Source: Pseudomonas arsenicoxydans (lineage in GTDB: Bacteria; Pseudomonadota; Gammaproteobacteria; Pseudomonadales; Pseudomonadaceae). Taken from it: DNA of 64,000 bases. Under the pieces are notes generated by a model. It saw only the letters and a program-made list of their open reading frames with translations, had not been told where the DNA came from and ran no database searches. The stretch is taken from positions 606,325 through 670,324 of the forward strand of contig NZ_RCZE01000001.1 of NCBI RefSeq assembly GCF_006438915.1. The letters run 5' to 3'. The number at the start of each line of letters is the position of its first letter. Position 1 is the first letter of the stretch. This document shows positions 1-12,097 of this stretch, in pieces. Both the position numbers and the translations under genes were made by a program.

Positions 1-2307
<2,307 letters not shown>

Positions 2308-2329
2308 TTCAGCGAACCTGCCAAAACAA

Positions 2330-2360
2330 AAAAGGCCAACGCTCAGCGTTGGCCTTTTTT
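2330..2360 (+). terminator. Rho-independent terminator of gyrB
   Basis: A perfect stem GGCCAACGCT / AGCGTTGGCC (2334-2343 with 2345-2354) is followed by six T and preceded by an A-rich run. It lies 22 bases after the gyrB stop. Confidence 0.93.
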
Positions 2361-2448
2361 ATTACCTGTTTTTCGCATGCGATCACGCCGGATTTCGTTC
2401 GTCATTCCCTTTAGTACATGGAGTGGAAAATCGCAAATTCCGGGCATA

Positions 2449-2477
2449 AAAAACCGGCTATATCAGCCGGTTTTTTT
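2449..2477. terminator. Bidirectional terminator between gyrB and plsC
   Basis: The stem AAACCGGCT / AGCCGGTTT is flanked by an A run on the left and seven T on the right. It can therefore end transcripts from gyrB (rightward) and from plsC (leftward, 130 bases past its stop). Confidence 0.85.
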
Positions 2478-2606
2478 GCTCCCGAAAAAAACTTATGCAC
2501 CATTTTCCGTGTTTTATGTGTTTAAGAAATATGTATATAAATCAATAACTTATAAAACGATATTGCTGCTTTTCGAGAAAACGGTACACAGGTTATCCAC
2601 AGAATC
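2478..2606. other. AT-rich segment ending in a perfect DnaA box
   Basis: This spacer is markedly AT-rich for this genome between about 2510 and 2580. It ends with TTATCCACA at 2593-2601, the consensus DnaA box. No open frame of merit was seen. Its job is unknown; position and composition would suit a DnaA-titrating or structural site. Confidence 0.55.
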
Positions 2607-3386
2607 TCAGACAGCCACTTGATCATTTGCGGCCGGCGCTGCCGGGGCCGCTGGCAGTGAACCCATTTCCCGTTGCATCTGCTCGTTCCAGGCTTGTACC
2701 CGGTCGTTCAGATCAGCGATGGCGCGAGGCCCGCTGCCCACGGCGTACATCGGTTCGCCGATGATTACGGTGATGACACCCTGCTTCTTTGCCCAACCGG
2801 TTTTAGGCCAGAACTTGCCGGCATTGTGCGCAATCGGCAGGACAGGAAGCTCGGCGTTGACGGCCAACGCGGTGCCACCGCGCGAGAACTTGCCGATAGT
2901 GCCAAAAGGAACGCGAGTCCCCTCAGGGAAGATCAGCACCCAGACGCCATCCTTCAGCAGCTCATCGCCCTTCTTCGCAACATGCTTAAGCGCGGCTTTC
3001 GGATTGTCGCGGTCGATGGCAATCGGTCGCAGCATGGCCATGGCCCAGCCGAAGAACGGTACATACAGCAATGAACGCTTGAGCACCTGGCTCAAAGGTT
3101 CGAAGTAAGCCGAGAGAAAGAACGTCTCCCAGGTGCTCTGGTGGTTCGATTGAATCACGCAGGGCTGGTCAGGCACGTTCTCGGCGCCTTTGATTTCGTA
3201 GCTGATGCCCAGAAAGACTTTGCTCAGCCACAAGGCGCAGCGGCACCAGTACACGTTGATAAAACGATAACGCGCCTTGAACGGCAAAAACGGCGCGATA
3301 AAAAAGCTCAGGCTGCACCAGAGCAAAGAGCTGGTGCCCAGCAACAGATAAAAGAGGAATGTTCTGATGGCCTGCAGTATCGACAT
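2607..3386 (-). CDS. plsC: 1-acyl-sn-glycerol-3-phosphate acyltransferase
   Basis: An inner-membrane acyltransferase that adds the second acyl chain to lysophosphatidic acid in phospholipid synthesis. The 259-residue protein has a hydrophobic N-terminal segment (about residues 8-35), the catalytic block NHQSTWE with His82 and Glu87 (H-x4-E where many relatives have H-x4-D), and the glycerol-phosphate-binding FPEGTR at 153-158. The Ala/Pro-rich tail is low complexity. It is the last gene of glyQ-glyS-gmhB-plsC, 81 bases after gmhB. The P. aeruginosa equivalent at this locus is called LptA/PA0005. Family certain; it is probably one of several PlsC paralogues. Confidence 0.93.
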   Translation of the reverse strand: MSILQAIRTFLFYLLLGTSSLLWCSLSFFIAPFLPFKARYRFINVYWCRCALWLSKVFLGISYEIKGAENVPDQPCVIQSNHQSTWETFFLSAYFEPLSQVLKRSLLYVPFFGWAMAMLRPIAIDRDNPKAALKHVAKKGDELLKDGVWVLIFPEGTRVPFGTIGKFSRGGTALAVNAELPVLPIAHNAGKFWPKTGWAKKQGVITVIIGEPMYAVGSGPRAIADLNDRVQAWNEQMQREMGSLPAAPAAPAANDQVAV

Positions 3387-3467
3387 GGTGACGTTTACCG
3401 TGCGGGCTCTGCCCGTCTATATAAAGCGCAATCCCGATCAATCCTTGGTCAGGAATCTCGAAACGCT

Positions 3468-4001
3468 CTAATTGTGGATAAGTTCTGCGGCAATCGCCGC
3501 CAGATCGTCAAAAATCAAGGTGCCCACCGGAAGGGTCTTGCCCAAAGTCTTTTCGCCTTTCCCGGTCTTTACCAAAACTGGCTGAGAATCGACGGCTTTG
3601 GCGGCTTCCAGGTCACCAAGGCTGTCGCCGACGAACCAAAGATGGGTCAGCGACACGTTGTAATGCTCGGCGATGGTTTTCAGCATCCCGGGTTTCGGCT
3701 TGCGACAATCGCAGCCTTCGTCCGGCCCGTGCGGGCAATAGACGATCAGCCCGACTTCACCGCCCTGCTCCGCGACCAACGAGCGCAAGCGCTCGTGCAT
3801 GGCGTCCAGGGTGGCGATGTCGTAATAGCCGCGAGCGATGCCCGACTGGTTGGTAGCGACCGCTACCGTCCAGCCGGCCTTGCTCAACTGCGCGATGGCT
3901 TCGATCGAACCGGGGAGTGGAATCCACTCCTCCACCGACTTGATGTAAGCGTCGGAGTCGTAATTGATCACCCCGTCGCGATCGAGAATCAGCAGTTTCA
4001 A
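3468..4001 (-). CDS. gmhB: D-glycero-beta-D-manno-heptose-1,7-bisphosphate 7-phosphatase
   Basis: A HAD-superfamily phosphatase that removes the 7-phosphate in ADP-heptose synthesis for the LPS inner core. The 177-residue protein opens with LLILDRDGVIN (Asp7 nucleophile, Asp9 acid/base). It carries the structural zinc cluster Cys89, His91, Cys97, Cys99 (CPHGPDEGCDC) and ends its core with GDSLGDLEAA. It lies 10 bases after glyS and its stop overlaps a DnaA box. Confidence 0.95.
   Translation of the reverse strand: MKLLILDRDGVINYDSDAYIKSVEEWIPLPGSIEAIAQLSKAGWTVAVATNQSGIARGYYDIATLDAMHERLRSLVAEQGGEVGLIVYCPHGPDEGCDCRKPKPGMLKTIAEHYNVSLTHLWFVGDSLGDLEAAKAVDSQPVLVKTGKGEKTLGKTLPVGTLIFDDLAAIAAELIHN
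3473..3481 (-). promoter_or_regulatory. DnaA box overlapping the end of gmhB
   Basis: TTATCCACA on the minus strand, a perfect match to the DnaA consensus. It lies in the last sense codons of gmhB. Confidence 0.5.
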
Positions 4002-4011
4002 CAGCAGCCCC

Positions 4012-6066
4012 TTAGCTCAGCAGCGAAATATCAGCGACGCCGAGGAACAGGCCACGCAGACGCGCCAGCAAGGCATAACGGTTGGCGCGGACCTTGGCAT
4101 CTTCCGCGTTGACCATCACCGCTTCGAAGAACGCATCCACTGGCTCGCGCAACGCGGCCAGGCGTGCCAGCGATTCGCTGTACTGACGCGCAGCGGCCAT
4201 TGGCTGGACAGCCTGGTCCGCCTGCTGGATCGCCGAGTACAGGGAGAACTCGTTGGCATTGTCGAAGTACTTGGCTTCCACCACCGATGGAATCGAACCT
4301 TCGGCCTTGCTCAACAAGTTCGATACGCGTTTGTTCACCGCAGCCAGGGCCGCGGCTTCCGGCAATTTGCGGAAGGCTTCTACCGCTTGAACACGCTGGT
4401 CGAAGTCCAGTGCCGAACCCGGCTTCAGGGCGCGAACCGACAGGTAAGTCGCGACGTCGACACCTTCGTCTTCGTAACGGGCACGCAGACGGTCGAAGAT
4501 GAACTCCAGCACCGCGTCGTTGAGGCCGGCAGCCTTGACCTTGGCACCGAACGCATTCACGGCGAAAGCCACGGCGTCGTTCAGGTCCAGATCGAGCTTT
4601 TTGTCGATGAGGATACGCAGTACGCCGAGTGCAGCACGGCGCAAGGCGTACGGGTCTTTGCTGCCGGTTGGCAGCATGCCGATACCGAAAATGCCCACCA
4701 GGGTGTCGAGCTTGTCGGCGATCGCCACGGCCGCACCGGTCAGGGTGGTCGGCAGTTCAGCACCGGCACCGCGCGGCATGTACTGCTCGTTCAGCGCCAG
4801 GGCGACTTCTTGCGGCTCGCCGTCGTTGAGGGCGTAGTAGTAACCGGCGACACCTTGCATCTCCGGGAACTCACCGACCATTTCGGTCGACAGGTCGCAC
4901 TTGGACAGCAGGCCGGCACGGGAAGCCCATGCAGTGTTGCCGCCAATGCGTTGCGCGATGAACGCAGCGAGTTTGGAAACGCGCTCGGCCTTGTCGTAAA
5001 CGCTGCCGAGTTTTTCCTGGAACACCACGTTTTGCAGGCGCAGGTTGAAGTCTTCGAGTTTCTGCTTCTTGTCTTGCTTGAAGAAAAACTCGGCGTCGGT
5101 CAGGCGTGGGCGAACCACTTTCTCGTTACCGGCGATGATCTGTTGCGGGTCTTTGCTTTCGATGTTGGCCACGGTGATGAAACGTGGCAGCAACTTGCCG
5201 TCGGCATCCAGCAGGCAGAAATACTTCTGGTTGTCCTGCATGGTGGTGATCAGTGCTTCTTGCGGCACGTCGAGGAAACGCTCTTCAAACGAGCACACCA
5301 GCGGCACTGGCCATTCGACCAGCGCGGTCACTTCGTCGAGCAGTGCCGGCGGAACAATCGCCGTGCCTTCCTGACGGGTAGCCAGTTCTTCGGTGCGCTT
5401 GCTGATGATGTCGCGACGTTCGTTGGCATCGGCCAGAACATAAGCGGCACGCAAGTCGGCCAGGTAATTGGCCGGCGAGGTGATGCGCACGTTTTCCGGG
5501 TGATGGAAGCGGTGACCACGGGAATCGCGGCCAGCCTTCTGCGCGAGGATGGTGCAATCGATAACTTCGTCACCGAGCAGCATCACCAGCCATTGGGTCG
5601 GACGAACGAATTCTTCCTTGCGAGCGCCCCAACGCATGCGTTTCGGGATCGGCAGGTCGTTCAGCGAATCTTCGACGATAGTCGGTAGCAGGCTCGCAGT
5701 CGGCTTACCCGCGATGCTTTGGCTGTAACGCAGTTTCGGACCGCTCTGATCGATTTCGCTCAGCTCGACGCCGCACTTCTTGGCAAAACCCAGTGCTGCC
5801 TGGGTCGGGTTGCCTTCGGCATCGAATGCCGCCTGACGTGGCGGGCCATCGAGGTTGATGCTGCGATCAGGTTGCTGGGTGGCCAGCGAGGTGATCAGCA
5901 CGGCCAGGCGGCGCGGCGCGGCGTAGACGGTTTTGGTCTCGTAGTTCAGGCCGGCGGCTTGCAGGCCCTTGTCGATACCGGCGAGGAACGCCTCGGCCAG
6001 AGTGTTCAGGGCTTTGGGTGGCAGTTCTTCAGTGCCCAGTTCAACCAGAAAATCCAGAGCACTCAT
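4012..6066 (-). CDS. glyS: Glycine--tRNA ligase, beta subunit
   Basis: The beta subunit of the bacterial alpha2-beta2 glycyl-tRNA synthetase; it binds tRNA and supports charging by the alpha subunit. The 684-residue length is normal for the family, and the start [16 protein letters not shown] is the family's conserved N-terminus. Its ATG overlaps the glyQ stop by four bases (ATGA), so the subunits are translationally coupled. A long antisense open frame across it is a codon-bias artefact. Confidence 0.98.
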   Translation of the reverse strand: MSALDFLVELGTEELPPKALNTLAEAFLAGIDKGLQAAGLNYETKTVYAAPRRLAVLITSLATQQPDRSINLDGPPRQAAFDAEGNPTQAALGFAKKCGVELSEIDQSGPKLRYSQSIAGKPTASLLPTIVEDSLNDLPIPKRMRWGARKEEFVRPTQWLVMLLGDEVIDCTILAQKAGRDSRGHRFHHPENVRITSPANYLADLRAAYVLADANERRDIISKRTEELATRQEGTAIVPPALLDEVTALVEWPVPLVCSFEERFLDVPQEALITTMQDNQKYFCLLDADGKLLPRFITVANIESKDPQQIIAGNEKVVRPRLTDAEFFFKQDKKQKLEDFNLRLQNVVFQEKLGSVYDKAERVSKLAAFIAQRIGGNTAWASRAGLLSKCDLSTEMVGEFPEMQGVAGYYYALNDGEPQEVALALNEQYMPRGAGAELPTTLTGAAVAIADKLDTLVGIFGIGMLPTGSKDPYALRRAALGVLRILIDKKLDLDLNDAVAFAVNAFGAKVKAAGLNDAVLEFIFDRLRARYEDEGVDVATYLSVRALKPGSALDFDQRVQAVEAFRKLPEAAALAAVNKRVSNLLSKAEGSIPSVVEAKYFDNANEFSLYSAIQQADQAVQPMAAARQYSESLARLAALREPVDAFFEAVMVNAEDAKVRANRYALLARLRGLFLGVADISLLS

Positions 6067-7016
6067 TGTGCAGCCTCCAGCTTGGCCAGTACTTCATCAC
6101 GCAGGTCCGGGGTCGCCATCGGGAAGCCCAGCTTGGCGCGAGCCAGCAGGTAGGCTTGCGCAACGGAACGCGCCAGGGTGCGCACACGCAGAATGTATTG
6201 CTGACGCGCAGTCACCGAAATCGCCCGGCGCGCATCCAGCAGGTTGAAAGTATGGGAGGCCTTCAACACCATTTCGTAGCTCGGCAGCGGCAGCGGCTGG
6301 TCGAGTTCGATCAGGCGCTTGGCTTCGCTTTCATAGAAGTCGAACAGTTCGAACAGCTTCTCGACGTTGGCGTGTTCGAAGTTGTAGGTCGACTGCTCCA
6401 CTTCGTTTTGGTGGAAAACGTCGCCGTAGGTCACTTTGCCCATCGGGCCGTCAGCCCAGACCAGGTCGTAGACCGAGTCCACGCCTTGCAGGTACATGGC
6501 CAGACGCTCGAGACCGTAAGTGATCTCGCCGGTCACCGGGTAGCATTCGATGCCGCCCGCTTGCTGGAAGTAAGTGAATTGCGTCACTTCCATGCCGTTG
6601 AGCCAGACTTCCCAGCCCAGACCCCAGGCGCCGAGGGTCGGCGATTCCCAGTTGTCTTCGACGAAGCGGATGTCGTGGACCAACGGGTCCAGGCCGACGT
6701 GCTTGAGGGAGCCCAGGTACAGTTCCTGGAAGTTGTCCGGGTTCGGCTTCAACACCACCTGGAACTGGTAGTAGTGCTGCAGACGGTTCGGGTTTTCGCC
6801 GTAGCGGCCGTCAGTCGGGCGACGACTGGGCTGCACATAAGCGGCGTTCCAGGTTTCCGGGCCAATGGCACGCAGGAAAGTGGCAGTGTGGAAAGTGCCG
6901 GCGCCTACTTCCATATCGTAGGGCTGAAGTACCACACAACCTTGCTCGGCCCAGTATTGCTGGAGCGCGAGGATCAAGTCTTGGAAGGTACGCACGGCTG
7001 GCGTAGGCTGGCTCAC
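6063..7016 (-). CDS. glyQ: Glycine--tRNA ligase, alpha subunit
   Basis: The catalytic class II subunit of tetrameric glycyl-tRNA synthetase. I place the start at the GTG of 7016, giving 317 residues beginning (f)[14 protein letters not shown], which matches the usual family length. An upstream in-frame ATG at 7148 would add 44 unconserved residues and run into tag on the other strand. A Shine-Dalgarno-like CAGGTGAA precedes the GTG. Features include the conserved [21 protein letters not shown] block. It is first gene of glyQ-glyS-gmhB-plsC and divergent from tag. Confidence 0.97.
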   Translation of the reverse strand: MSQPTPAVRTFQDLILALQQYWAEQGCVVLQPYDMEVGAGTFHTATFLRAIGPETWNAAYVQPSRRPTDGRYGENPNRLQHYYQFQVVLKPNPDNFQELYLGSLKHVGLDPLVHDIRFVEDNWESPTLGAWGLGWEVWLNGMEVTQFTYFQQAGGIECYPVTGEITYGLERLAMYLQGVDSVYDLVWADGPMGKVTYGDVFHQNEVEQSTYNFEHANVEKLFELFDFYESEAKRLIELDQPLPLPSYEMVLKASHTFNLLDARRAISVTARQQYILRVRTLARSVAQAYLLARAKLGFPMATPDLRDEVLAKLEAAQ

Positions 7017-7097
7017 GAAATTCACCTGTTTCTTGGGCTGCGATTTAAAGAGCGGGAGTATACCCGATTCATTGCTGCGCACGCCCCCTGGAGCCTT

Positions 7098-7655
7098 ATG
7101 CCACGCTGCTTTTGGTGTTCCGAAGATCCGCTGTACATGGCTTATCACGACCAGGAGTGGGGCACGCCGCTACGCGATGCGCAGGGATTGTTCGAGTTGC
7201 TTTTGCTCGAAGGGTTCCAGGCCGGCCTCTCCTGGATCACGGTCTTGCGTAAACGTGAGCGTTATCGCGAGGTGTTGTTCGGCTTCGACGTACAGCGCGT
7301 GGCGCAGATGAGCGACGCCGAAATCGATGAATTGATGCTCGATCCGGGCATCATCCGCAACCGCCTCAAACTCAACGCCGCCCGGCGCAACGCCCAGGCC
7401 TGGCTGGCGCTGGAGGACCCGGTGGCGTTTCTCTGGTCCTTCGTCGACGGCACGCCCGTGATCAATCATTTCAAGGATCGCACCGAAGTCCCGGCGGTCA
7501 CGCCAGTGGCGGTGGAAATGAGCAAAGGCCTGAAAAAGGCCGGCTTCACGTTCGTCGGTCCGACCATTTGCTACGCGCTGATGCAGGCCTCCGGCATGGT
7601 CATGGACCACACCCGCGATTGCGATCGCTACGCGACCTTGGCGAACGGCGGTTAG
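7098..7655 (+). CDS. tag: DNA-3-methyladenine glycosylase I
   Basis: A base-excision repair enzyme removing 3-methyladenine. At 185 residues from the ATG at 7098 it has the family's zinc-snap ligands Cys4, His17, His171 and Cys175, and the signatures [19 protein letters not shown] and EGFQAGLSW. The frame is open much further upstream, but that part is antisense to glyQ and unconserved. It is divergent from glyQ across 81 bases that must hold both promoters. Confidence 0.97.
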   Translation: MPRCFWCSEDPLYMAYHDQEWGTPLRDAQGLFELLLLEGFQAGLSWITVLRKRERYREVLFGFDVQRVAQMSDAEIDELMLDPGIIRNRLKLNAARRNAQAWLALEDPVAFLWSFVDGTPVINHFKDRTEVPAVTPVAVEMSKGLKKAGFTFVGPTICYALMQASGMVMDHTRDCDRYATLANGG

Positions 7656-7694
7656 AATAGCCGCCTCGCGCACAGCACAAAATCAGGAGTGACC

Positions 7695-7703
7695 TGTGGA
7701 TAA
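7695..7703 (-). promoter_or_regulatory. DnaA box spanning an acyltransferase start codon
   Basis: TGTGGATAA (TTATCCACA on the minus strand) contains the GTG start at 7696. DnaA binding here could cover the translation start region, although coding constraint on the first residues (Met-Asp-Lys) also fits. Confidence 0.45.
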
Positions 7704-8583
7704 GTTTAAAGGCGCCTTGCTGGTAGGCGCTCTGCGGCTGTTTGCCCTGCTCCCGTGGCGGGCCGTGCAGGCCGTGGGCTCGGCGATTGGCTGGGTCATG
7801 TGGAAAACCCCGAACCGTTCCCGCGATGTGGTGCGGATCAACCTCGCCAAGTGTTTCCCCGAGATGGACCCGGCCGAGCGCGAGCGTCTGGTCGGCCAGA
7901 GCCTGAAAGACATCGGCAAGTCCCTGACCGAAAGCGCCTGCGCCTGGATCTGGCCAGCCCAGCGTTCCATCGACCTGGTGCGCGAAGTCGAAGGGCTCGA
8001 CGTCTTGAAGGACGCCCTCGCTTCCGGCAAAGGGGTCGTGGGTATCACCAGCCACCTGGGCAATTGGGAAGTGTTGAATCACTTCTATTGCAACCAGTGC
8101 AAACCGATCATTTTCTATCGGCCACCGAAGTTGAAGGCTGTGGATGAATTGCTGCGCAAACAACGAGTGCAGTTGGGCAACCGGGTAGCCGCTTCCACCA
8201 AGGAAGGCATCCTCAGCGTCATCAAAGAGGTGCGCAAAGGTGGTGCAGTGGGCATTCCCGCTGACCCGGAACCGGCCGAATCCGCCGGGATCTTCGTGCC
8301 GTTCTTTGCCACCCAGGCCCTGACCAGCAAATTCGTGCCGAACATGCTCGCCGGCGGTAAAGCGGTCGGCGTGTTCCTGCATGCGCTGCGGTTGCCGGAC
8401 GGTTCGGGGTACAAAGTGATCCTCGAAGCCGCACCGGAGGCCATGTACAGCACTGATACCGAGACGTCCTGCGCGGCCATGAGCCAAGTGGTCGAGCGTT
8501 ATGTGCGGGCTTATCCCAGCCAGTACATGTGGAGCATGAAGCGCTTCAAGAAGCGTCCACCGGGTGAAGAACGCTGGTATTGA
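7696..8583 (+). CDS. lpxL: Lipid A late acyltransferase, LpxL/HtrB family
   Basis: An inner-membrane enzyme transferring a secondary acyl chain from acyl-ACP to the lipid A precursor. The 295 residues start at a GTG preceded by CAGGAG. An N-terminal hydrophobic segment is followed by the catalytic SHLGNWE (His120, Glu125) and a basic C-terminus (KRFKKRPPG). It is 40 bases after tag. The position equals P. aeruginosa PA0011, one of two HtrB paralogues, so acyl chain and position specificity cannot be read from sequence. Confidence 0.9.
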   Translation: MDKFKGALLVGALRLFALLPWRAVQAVGSAIGWVMWKTPNRSRDVVRINLAKCFPEMDPAERERLVGQSLKDIGKSLTESACAWIWPAQRSIDLVREVEGLDVLKDALASGKGVVGITSHLGNWEVLNHFYCNQCKPIIFYRPPKLKAVDELLRKQRVQLGNRVAASTKEGILSVIKEVRKGGAVGIPADPEPAESAGIFVPFFATQALTSKFVPNMLAGGKAVGVFLHALRLPDGSGYKVILEAAPEAMYSTDTETSCAAMSQVVERYVRAYPSQYMWSMKRFKKRPPGEERWY

Positions 8584-8599
8584 TCAGGTTGGCATGATC

Positions 8600-8631
8600 T
8601 GTGGATAATTTTGCGGCCAGGGTTATCCACA
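8600..8631. promoter_or_regulatory. Inverted pair of perfect DnaA boxes
   Basis: TGTGGATAA at 8600-8608 and TTATCCACA at 8623-8631 face each other across 14 bases in the 73-base gap between the acyltransferase and the PilZ gene. Both match the DnaA consensus exactly. The spacing puts the box centres 23 bases apart, about two helical turns. A role in regulating the PilZ gene or in DnaA titration is inference. Confidence 0.6.
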
Positions 8632-8656
8632 ACTGTTCATTAAAAGGGCGCAGCAG

Positions 8657-8896
8657 ATGTCCGAACACCGCAAATCGTTTCGCATCAAGATCAGCCATGA
8701 AAGCTTCGGCGAATGCCTGGGCCAGACGCGCAACCTGACGACCACGGGCGTCTACGTCAAGCATCCGCGCCTGTCGTCGTTGCCCAAAGGCGCGGTGGTG
8801 TATGGGCAGGTGCAGGATTTACCCACAGGTGCGCCGCGTGTGCGCATGGAAGTGATTCAGGTCGATGCCGACGGGATAGACCTGCGTTACCTCTGA
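8657..8896 (+). CDS. PilZ-domain protein
   Basis: A 79-residue single-domain protein. The N-terminal HRKSFRIKIS supplies the arginine-rich R-x3-R element and NLTTTGVYV resembles the (D/N)xSxxG element of PilZ domains, so c-di-GMP binding is plausible but not proved, because the second motif is altered. It follows the LpxL gene at the P. aeruginosa PA0012 position and meets the TPR gene tail to tail with no spacer (stops at 8894-8896 and 8897-8899). A purine-rich GGGCGCAGCAG precedes the start. Confidence 0.85.
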   Translation: MSEHRKSFRIKISHESFGECLGQTRNLTTTGVYVKHPRLSSLPKGAVVYGQVQDLPTGAPRVRMEVIQVDADGIDLRYL

Positions 8897-9211
8897 TCAG
8901 TGAGCGTTGCGCTCGAGTTTCTTCAGAAACACCGCCATTTCCTTTTCTGCCTGCTTGTCTCCATGCGCGCGGGCGGCTTCCAGACCTTGTTCCCATGCCT
9001 GCCGGGCAGCCGCGAAATCTTCCTGCGCCAGATGGGCTTTGCCCAACAGCTTCCAGGCCGCGGAATACTTCGGATCGAATTCGACGCAGCGCTGGAAATG
9101 CTCGGCCGCCTTGGCGTTTTCCCCCAGGTCCAGGTAATCCTTGCCCAGGCCGAAGCGCAACAATGAGTTATCCACACCCTTGGCGAGCATTTTTTCCAGG
9201 GATTCGAGCAT
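8897..9211 (-). CDS. Small tetratricopeptide-repeat protein
   Basis: A 104-residue protein starting at the ATG of 9211 (MLESLEKMLAKG) behind an AAGGAATCC ribosome site. A longer in-frame start would translate the adjacent REP repeat. It consists of about two and a half TPR-like helical pairs: FGLGKDYLDLGENAKAAEHF, then AAWKLLGKAHLAQEDFAAAR, then an amphipathic tail. It probably acts as a protein-interaction adaptor. The specific partner is unknown. A DnaA box (9168-9176) lies inside the gene. Confidence 0.85.
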   Translation of the reverse strand: MLESLEKMLAKGVDNSLLRFGLGKDYLDLGENAKAAEHFQRCVEFDPKYSAAWKLLGKAHLAQEDFAAARQAWEQGLEAARAHGDKQAEKEMAVFLKKLERNAH

Positions 9212-9265
9212 TGGGTGGATTCCTTGTTGAGGTGAATCAGTGAAGGATTTTTCTCTGAAAGACCG

Positions 9266-9362
9266 CCTTCGCGAGCAAGCCCGCTCCCACATTGAATCGT
9301 CTTCGTACACAGCATTAATTTCCACTGAAGATCTAATGTGGGAGCGGGCTTGCTCGCGAAGG
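9266..9362. repeat. Inverted REP pair (GCGGGCTTGCTCGCGAA class)
   Basis: Two copies of the roughly 27-base unit CTTCGCGAGCAAGCCCGCTCCCACA lie head to head (9266-9293 and 9336-9362) between the TPR gene and trkA. They can form a long hairpin. The same unit recurs at 26485, 29047, 39811 and 60595. Confidence 0.9.
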
Positions 9363-9390
9363 GGCCAGTCTGCCCAGCGAAAATTCTGGA

Positions 9391-10764
9391 TCAGAAGAAG
9401 CTCAGCCCCACATGAAACAGCTTCTCCACATCGCGAATATGCTTTTTATCCACAAGGAACAAAATCACATGGTCGCCCGTTTCGATCACCGTATCGTCAT
9501 GGGCAATGATGACTTCCTCATCCCGAATGATCGCGCCAATCGTCGTTCCCGGCGGCAGACCGATGTTCTCGATAGCCTTGCCAATCACCTTGCTCGACTT
9601 CGCATCACCGTGGGCAATCGCCTCGATGGCCTCAGCCGCGCCTCGGCGCAACGAGTGCACGCTGACGATATCGCCGCGCCGTACGTGGGCCAGCAGCGTG
9701 CCGATGGTCGCCAGTTGCGGGCTGATGGCGATATCGATATCGCCGCCCTGAATCAAATCAACGTACGCCGGGTTGTTGATGATCGTCATCACCTTCTTCG
9801 CGCCCAGGCGCTTGGCCAGCAGCGAGGACATGATGTTGGCTTCGTCGTCGTTGGTCAGGGCCAGGAAGATATCGGCGTCGGCGATGTTCTCTTCCATCAA
9901 CAAATCGCGGTCGGACGCACTGCCCTGCAACACCACGGTGCTGTCGAGGGTGTCCGAGAGATGACGACAGCGGGCCGGGTTCATCTCGATGATCTTCACC
10001 TGGTAACGGCTTTCGATGGCCTCGGCCAGTCGCTCACCGATCTGCCCACCGCCGGCAATGACGATGCGCTTGTAGGTTTCATCCAGCCGGCGCATTTCGC
10101 TCATCACCGCTCGGATATTGTCCTTGGCGGCGATGAAAAACACTTCGTCGTCGGCCTCGATGACGGTGTCACCCTGCGGCAGAATCGGCCGGTCACGGCG
10201 GAAAATCGCGGCGACGCGGGTTTCGACATTCGGCATGTGCTCACGCAATTGCCGCAGTTGCTGACCCACCAGCGGCCCGCCGTAATACGCCTTCACCGCG
10301 ACCAGTTGCGCTTTGCCTTCGGCGAAGTCGATCACCTGCAAGGCGCCCGGATGCTCGATCAGGCGCTTGATGTAGTTGGTGACCACTTGTTCCGGGCTGA
10401 TCAGCACATCCACCGGGATTGCGTCGTTATCCCACAGCTCGGGGCGCGTCAGGTACGCGGCTTCGCGAACCCGGGCGATTTTGGTCGGCGTATGAAACAG
10501 CGTGTGGGCGACCTGACAGGCCACCATGTTGGTTTCGTCACTGTTGGTCACGGCCACCAACATGTCGGCGTCGTCGGCGCCGGCCTGGCGCAGCACCGTC
10601 GGCAGTGAGCCGCGGCCCTGCACGGTGCGGATGTCCAGTCGATCACCGAGGTCGCGCAGGCGTTCGCCGTCGGTGTCGACCACCGTGATGTCGTTGGCTT
10701 CGCTGGCCAAGTGTTCCGCCAGCGAACCGCCGACCTGCCCCGCACCGAGGATGATGATTTTCAT
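9391..10764 (-). CDS. trkA: Trk potassium uptake system, NAD-binding peripheral subunit
   Basis: The cytoplasmic regulatory subunit that gates the TrkH/TrkG K+ channel in response to nucleotides. The 457-residue protein has two tandem RCK units, each with a Rossmann glycine motif: [14 protein letters not shown] near residue 7 and [14 protein letters not shown] in the second half. Each is followed by a TrkA-C domain. It is last in def-fmt-rsmB-trkA, 22 bases after rsmB. No trkH is present in the window. Confidence 0.97.
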   Translation of the reverse strand: MKIIILGAGQVGGSLAEHLASEANDITVVDTDGERLRDLGDRLDIRTVQGRGSLPTVLRQAGADDADMLVAVTNSDETNMVACQVAHTLFHTPTKIARVREAAYLTRPELWDNDAIPVDVLISPEQVVTNYIKRLIEHPGALQVIDFAEGKAQLVAVKAYYGGPLVGQQLRQLREHMPNVETRVAAIFRRDRPILPQGDTVIEADDEVFFIAAKDNIRAVMSEMRRLDETYKRIVIAGGGQIGERLAEAIESRYQVKIIEMNPARCRHLSDTLDSTVVLQGSASDRDLLMEENIADADIFLALTNDDEANIMSSLLAKRLGAKKVMTIINNPAYVDLIQGGDIDIAISPQLATIGTLLAHVRRGDIVSVHSLRRGAAEAIEAIAHGDAKSSKVIGKAIENIGLPPGTTIGAIIRDEEVIIAHDDTVIETGDHVILFLVDKKHIRDVEKLFHVGLSFF

Positions 10765-10786
10765 CCAGTCACTCCATTAAATCCGT

Positions 10787-12097
10787 TTAAGACCGCACAG
10801 CGGCAATCTTGATCAGCTTGGCGTAGTAGAACCCGTCGTGACCACCTTCCTGCGCGAGCAATTGCCGACCGTGAGGTTGCTTGATGCCGGCCGCCGTGGC
10901 GAGGTCCAGTTCACGGGCGCCCGGCGTGCGGGCGAGGAAGGCTTCGATGACTTCGGTGTTTTCGGTCGGCAGCGTCGAGCAGGTGGCGTAAAGCAGGATG
11001 CCGCCCACCTCCAGAGTTATCCACATAGCGTCGAGCAATTCGCCTTGCAGCACGGAGAGTGCGGCAATGTCGTCGGGTTGGCGGGTCAGCTTGATGTCCG
11101 GGTGACGACGGATGACCCCAGTCGCCGAGCACGGCGCGTCCAGCAGGATGCGCTGGAACGGTTTGCCGTCCCACCAGGTTTTAGTGTCGCGGCCATCGGC
11201 GGCGATCAGTTCGGCGCTGAGGCCCAGACGTGCAAGGTTTTCGCGCACCCGCACCAGACGTTTGGCTTCCAGGTCCACCGCGACAACACCGGCCAGTTTT
11301 GGCTCGGCTTCGAGGATGTGGCAGGTCTTGCCGCCCGGTGCACAGCAGGCGTCCAGCACCCGTTGGCCCGGCGCCAGGTCGAGCAGGTCGGCGGCCAGTT
11401 GCGCCGCCTCGTCCTGCACGCTGATCCAGCCATCGGCGAAGCCCGGCAGGCTACGTACGTCGGCGGCGGCTTCAAGGATGATGCCGTCCTGACTGTAGAC
11501 GCACGGCGTCGCGGCGATCCCGGCTTCGGTCAGCAAACCGAGGTAAGCGTCGCGAGTGTGATGGCGACGGTTGACCCGCAGAATCATCGGCGGGTGCGCG
11601 TTGTTCGCTGCGCAAATGGCTTCCCATTGCTCGGGCCAGAATGCCTTCAGGGATTTTTGCAGCCAGCGTGGGTGGGCGGTGCGCACCACCGGGTCGTGTT
11701 CCAGCTCGGCCAGCAGCGCTTCGCTTTCACGCTGGGCACGACGCAACACGGCGTTGAGCAAGGCTTTGGCCCAAGGCTTTTTCAGCTTGTCGGCGCAACC
11801 GACCGTTTCACCGATGGCGGCGTGGGCCGGAACACGGGTGTAGAGCAGTTGATAGAGGCCGACCAACAACAGCGCTTCGACGTCTGCATCGGCAGCCTTG
11901 AAGGGCTTTTGCAGCAGTTTGGCCGCCAGTGCCGACAACCGTGGCTGCCAGCGCGCGGTGCCGAACGCCAAGTCCTGAGTGAAGCCGCGATCGCGATCTT
12001 CAACTTTGTCCATTTGTGTCGGCAGAGAACTGTTGAGCGAGGCTTTTCCGTTCAGAACGGCGGCGAGTGCCTTGGCGGCGGCCAGACGCGGGTTCAT
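10787..12097 (-). CDS. rsmB: 16S rRNA (cytosine-967-C5)-methyltransferase
   Basis: Methylates C967 of 16S rRNA using S-adenosylmethionine. In the 436 residues an N-terminal NusB-like helical domain (about 1-140) precedes the Rossmann methyltransferase. The SAM loop is [10 protein letters not shown], and the two conserved cysteines lie in DAPCSATG and LLYATCST. The start overlaps the fmt stop by four bases. Confidence 0.97.
   Translation of the reverse strand: MNPRLAAAKALAAVLNGKASLNSSLPTQMDKVEDRDRGFTQDLAFGTARWQPRLSALAAKLLQKPFKAADADVEALLLVGLYQLLYTRVPAHAAIGETVGCADKLKKPWAKALLNAVLRRAQRESEALLAELEHDPVVRTAHPRWLQKSLKAFWPEQWEAICAANNAHPPMILRVNRRHHTRDAYLGLLTEAGIAATPCVYSQDGIILEAAADVRSLPGFADGWISVQDEAAQLAADLLDLAPGQRVLDACCAPGGKTCHILEAEPKLAGVVAVDLEAKRLVRVRENLARLGLSAELIAADGRDTKTWWDGKPFQRILLDAPCSATGVIRRHPDIKLTRQPDDIAALSVLQGELLDAMWITLEVGGILLYATCSTLPTENTEVIEAFLARTPGARELDLATAAGIKQPHGRQLLAQEGGHDGFYYAKLIKIAAVRS

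Noticed and set aside
3964..5688. Long open frame antisense to glyS
   Set aside because: Its residues are those expected from reading a GC-rich gene backwards; glyS has clear family conservation on the other strand.
6018..7097. Upstream extension of the tag frame
   Set aside because: It is antisense to glyQ, and the conserved Tag N-terminus begins at 7098.
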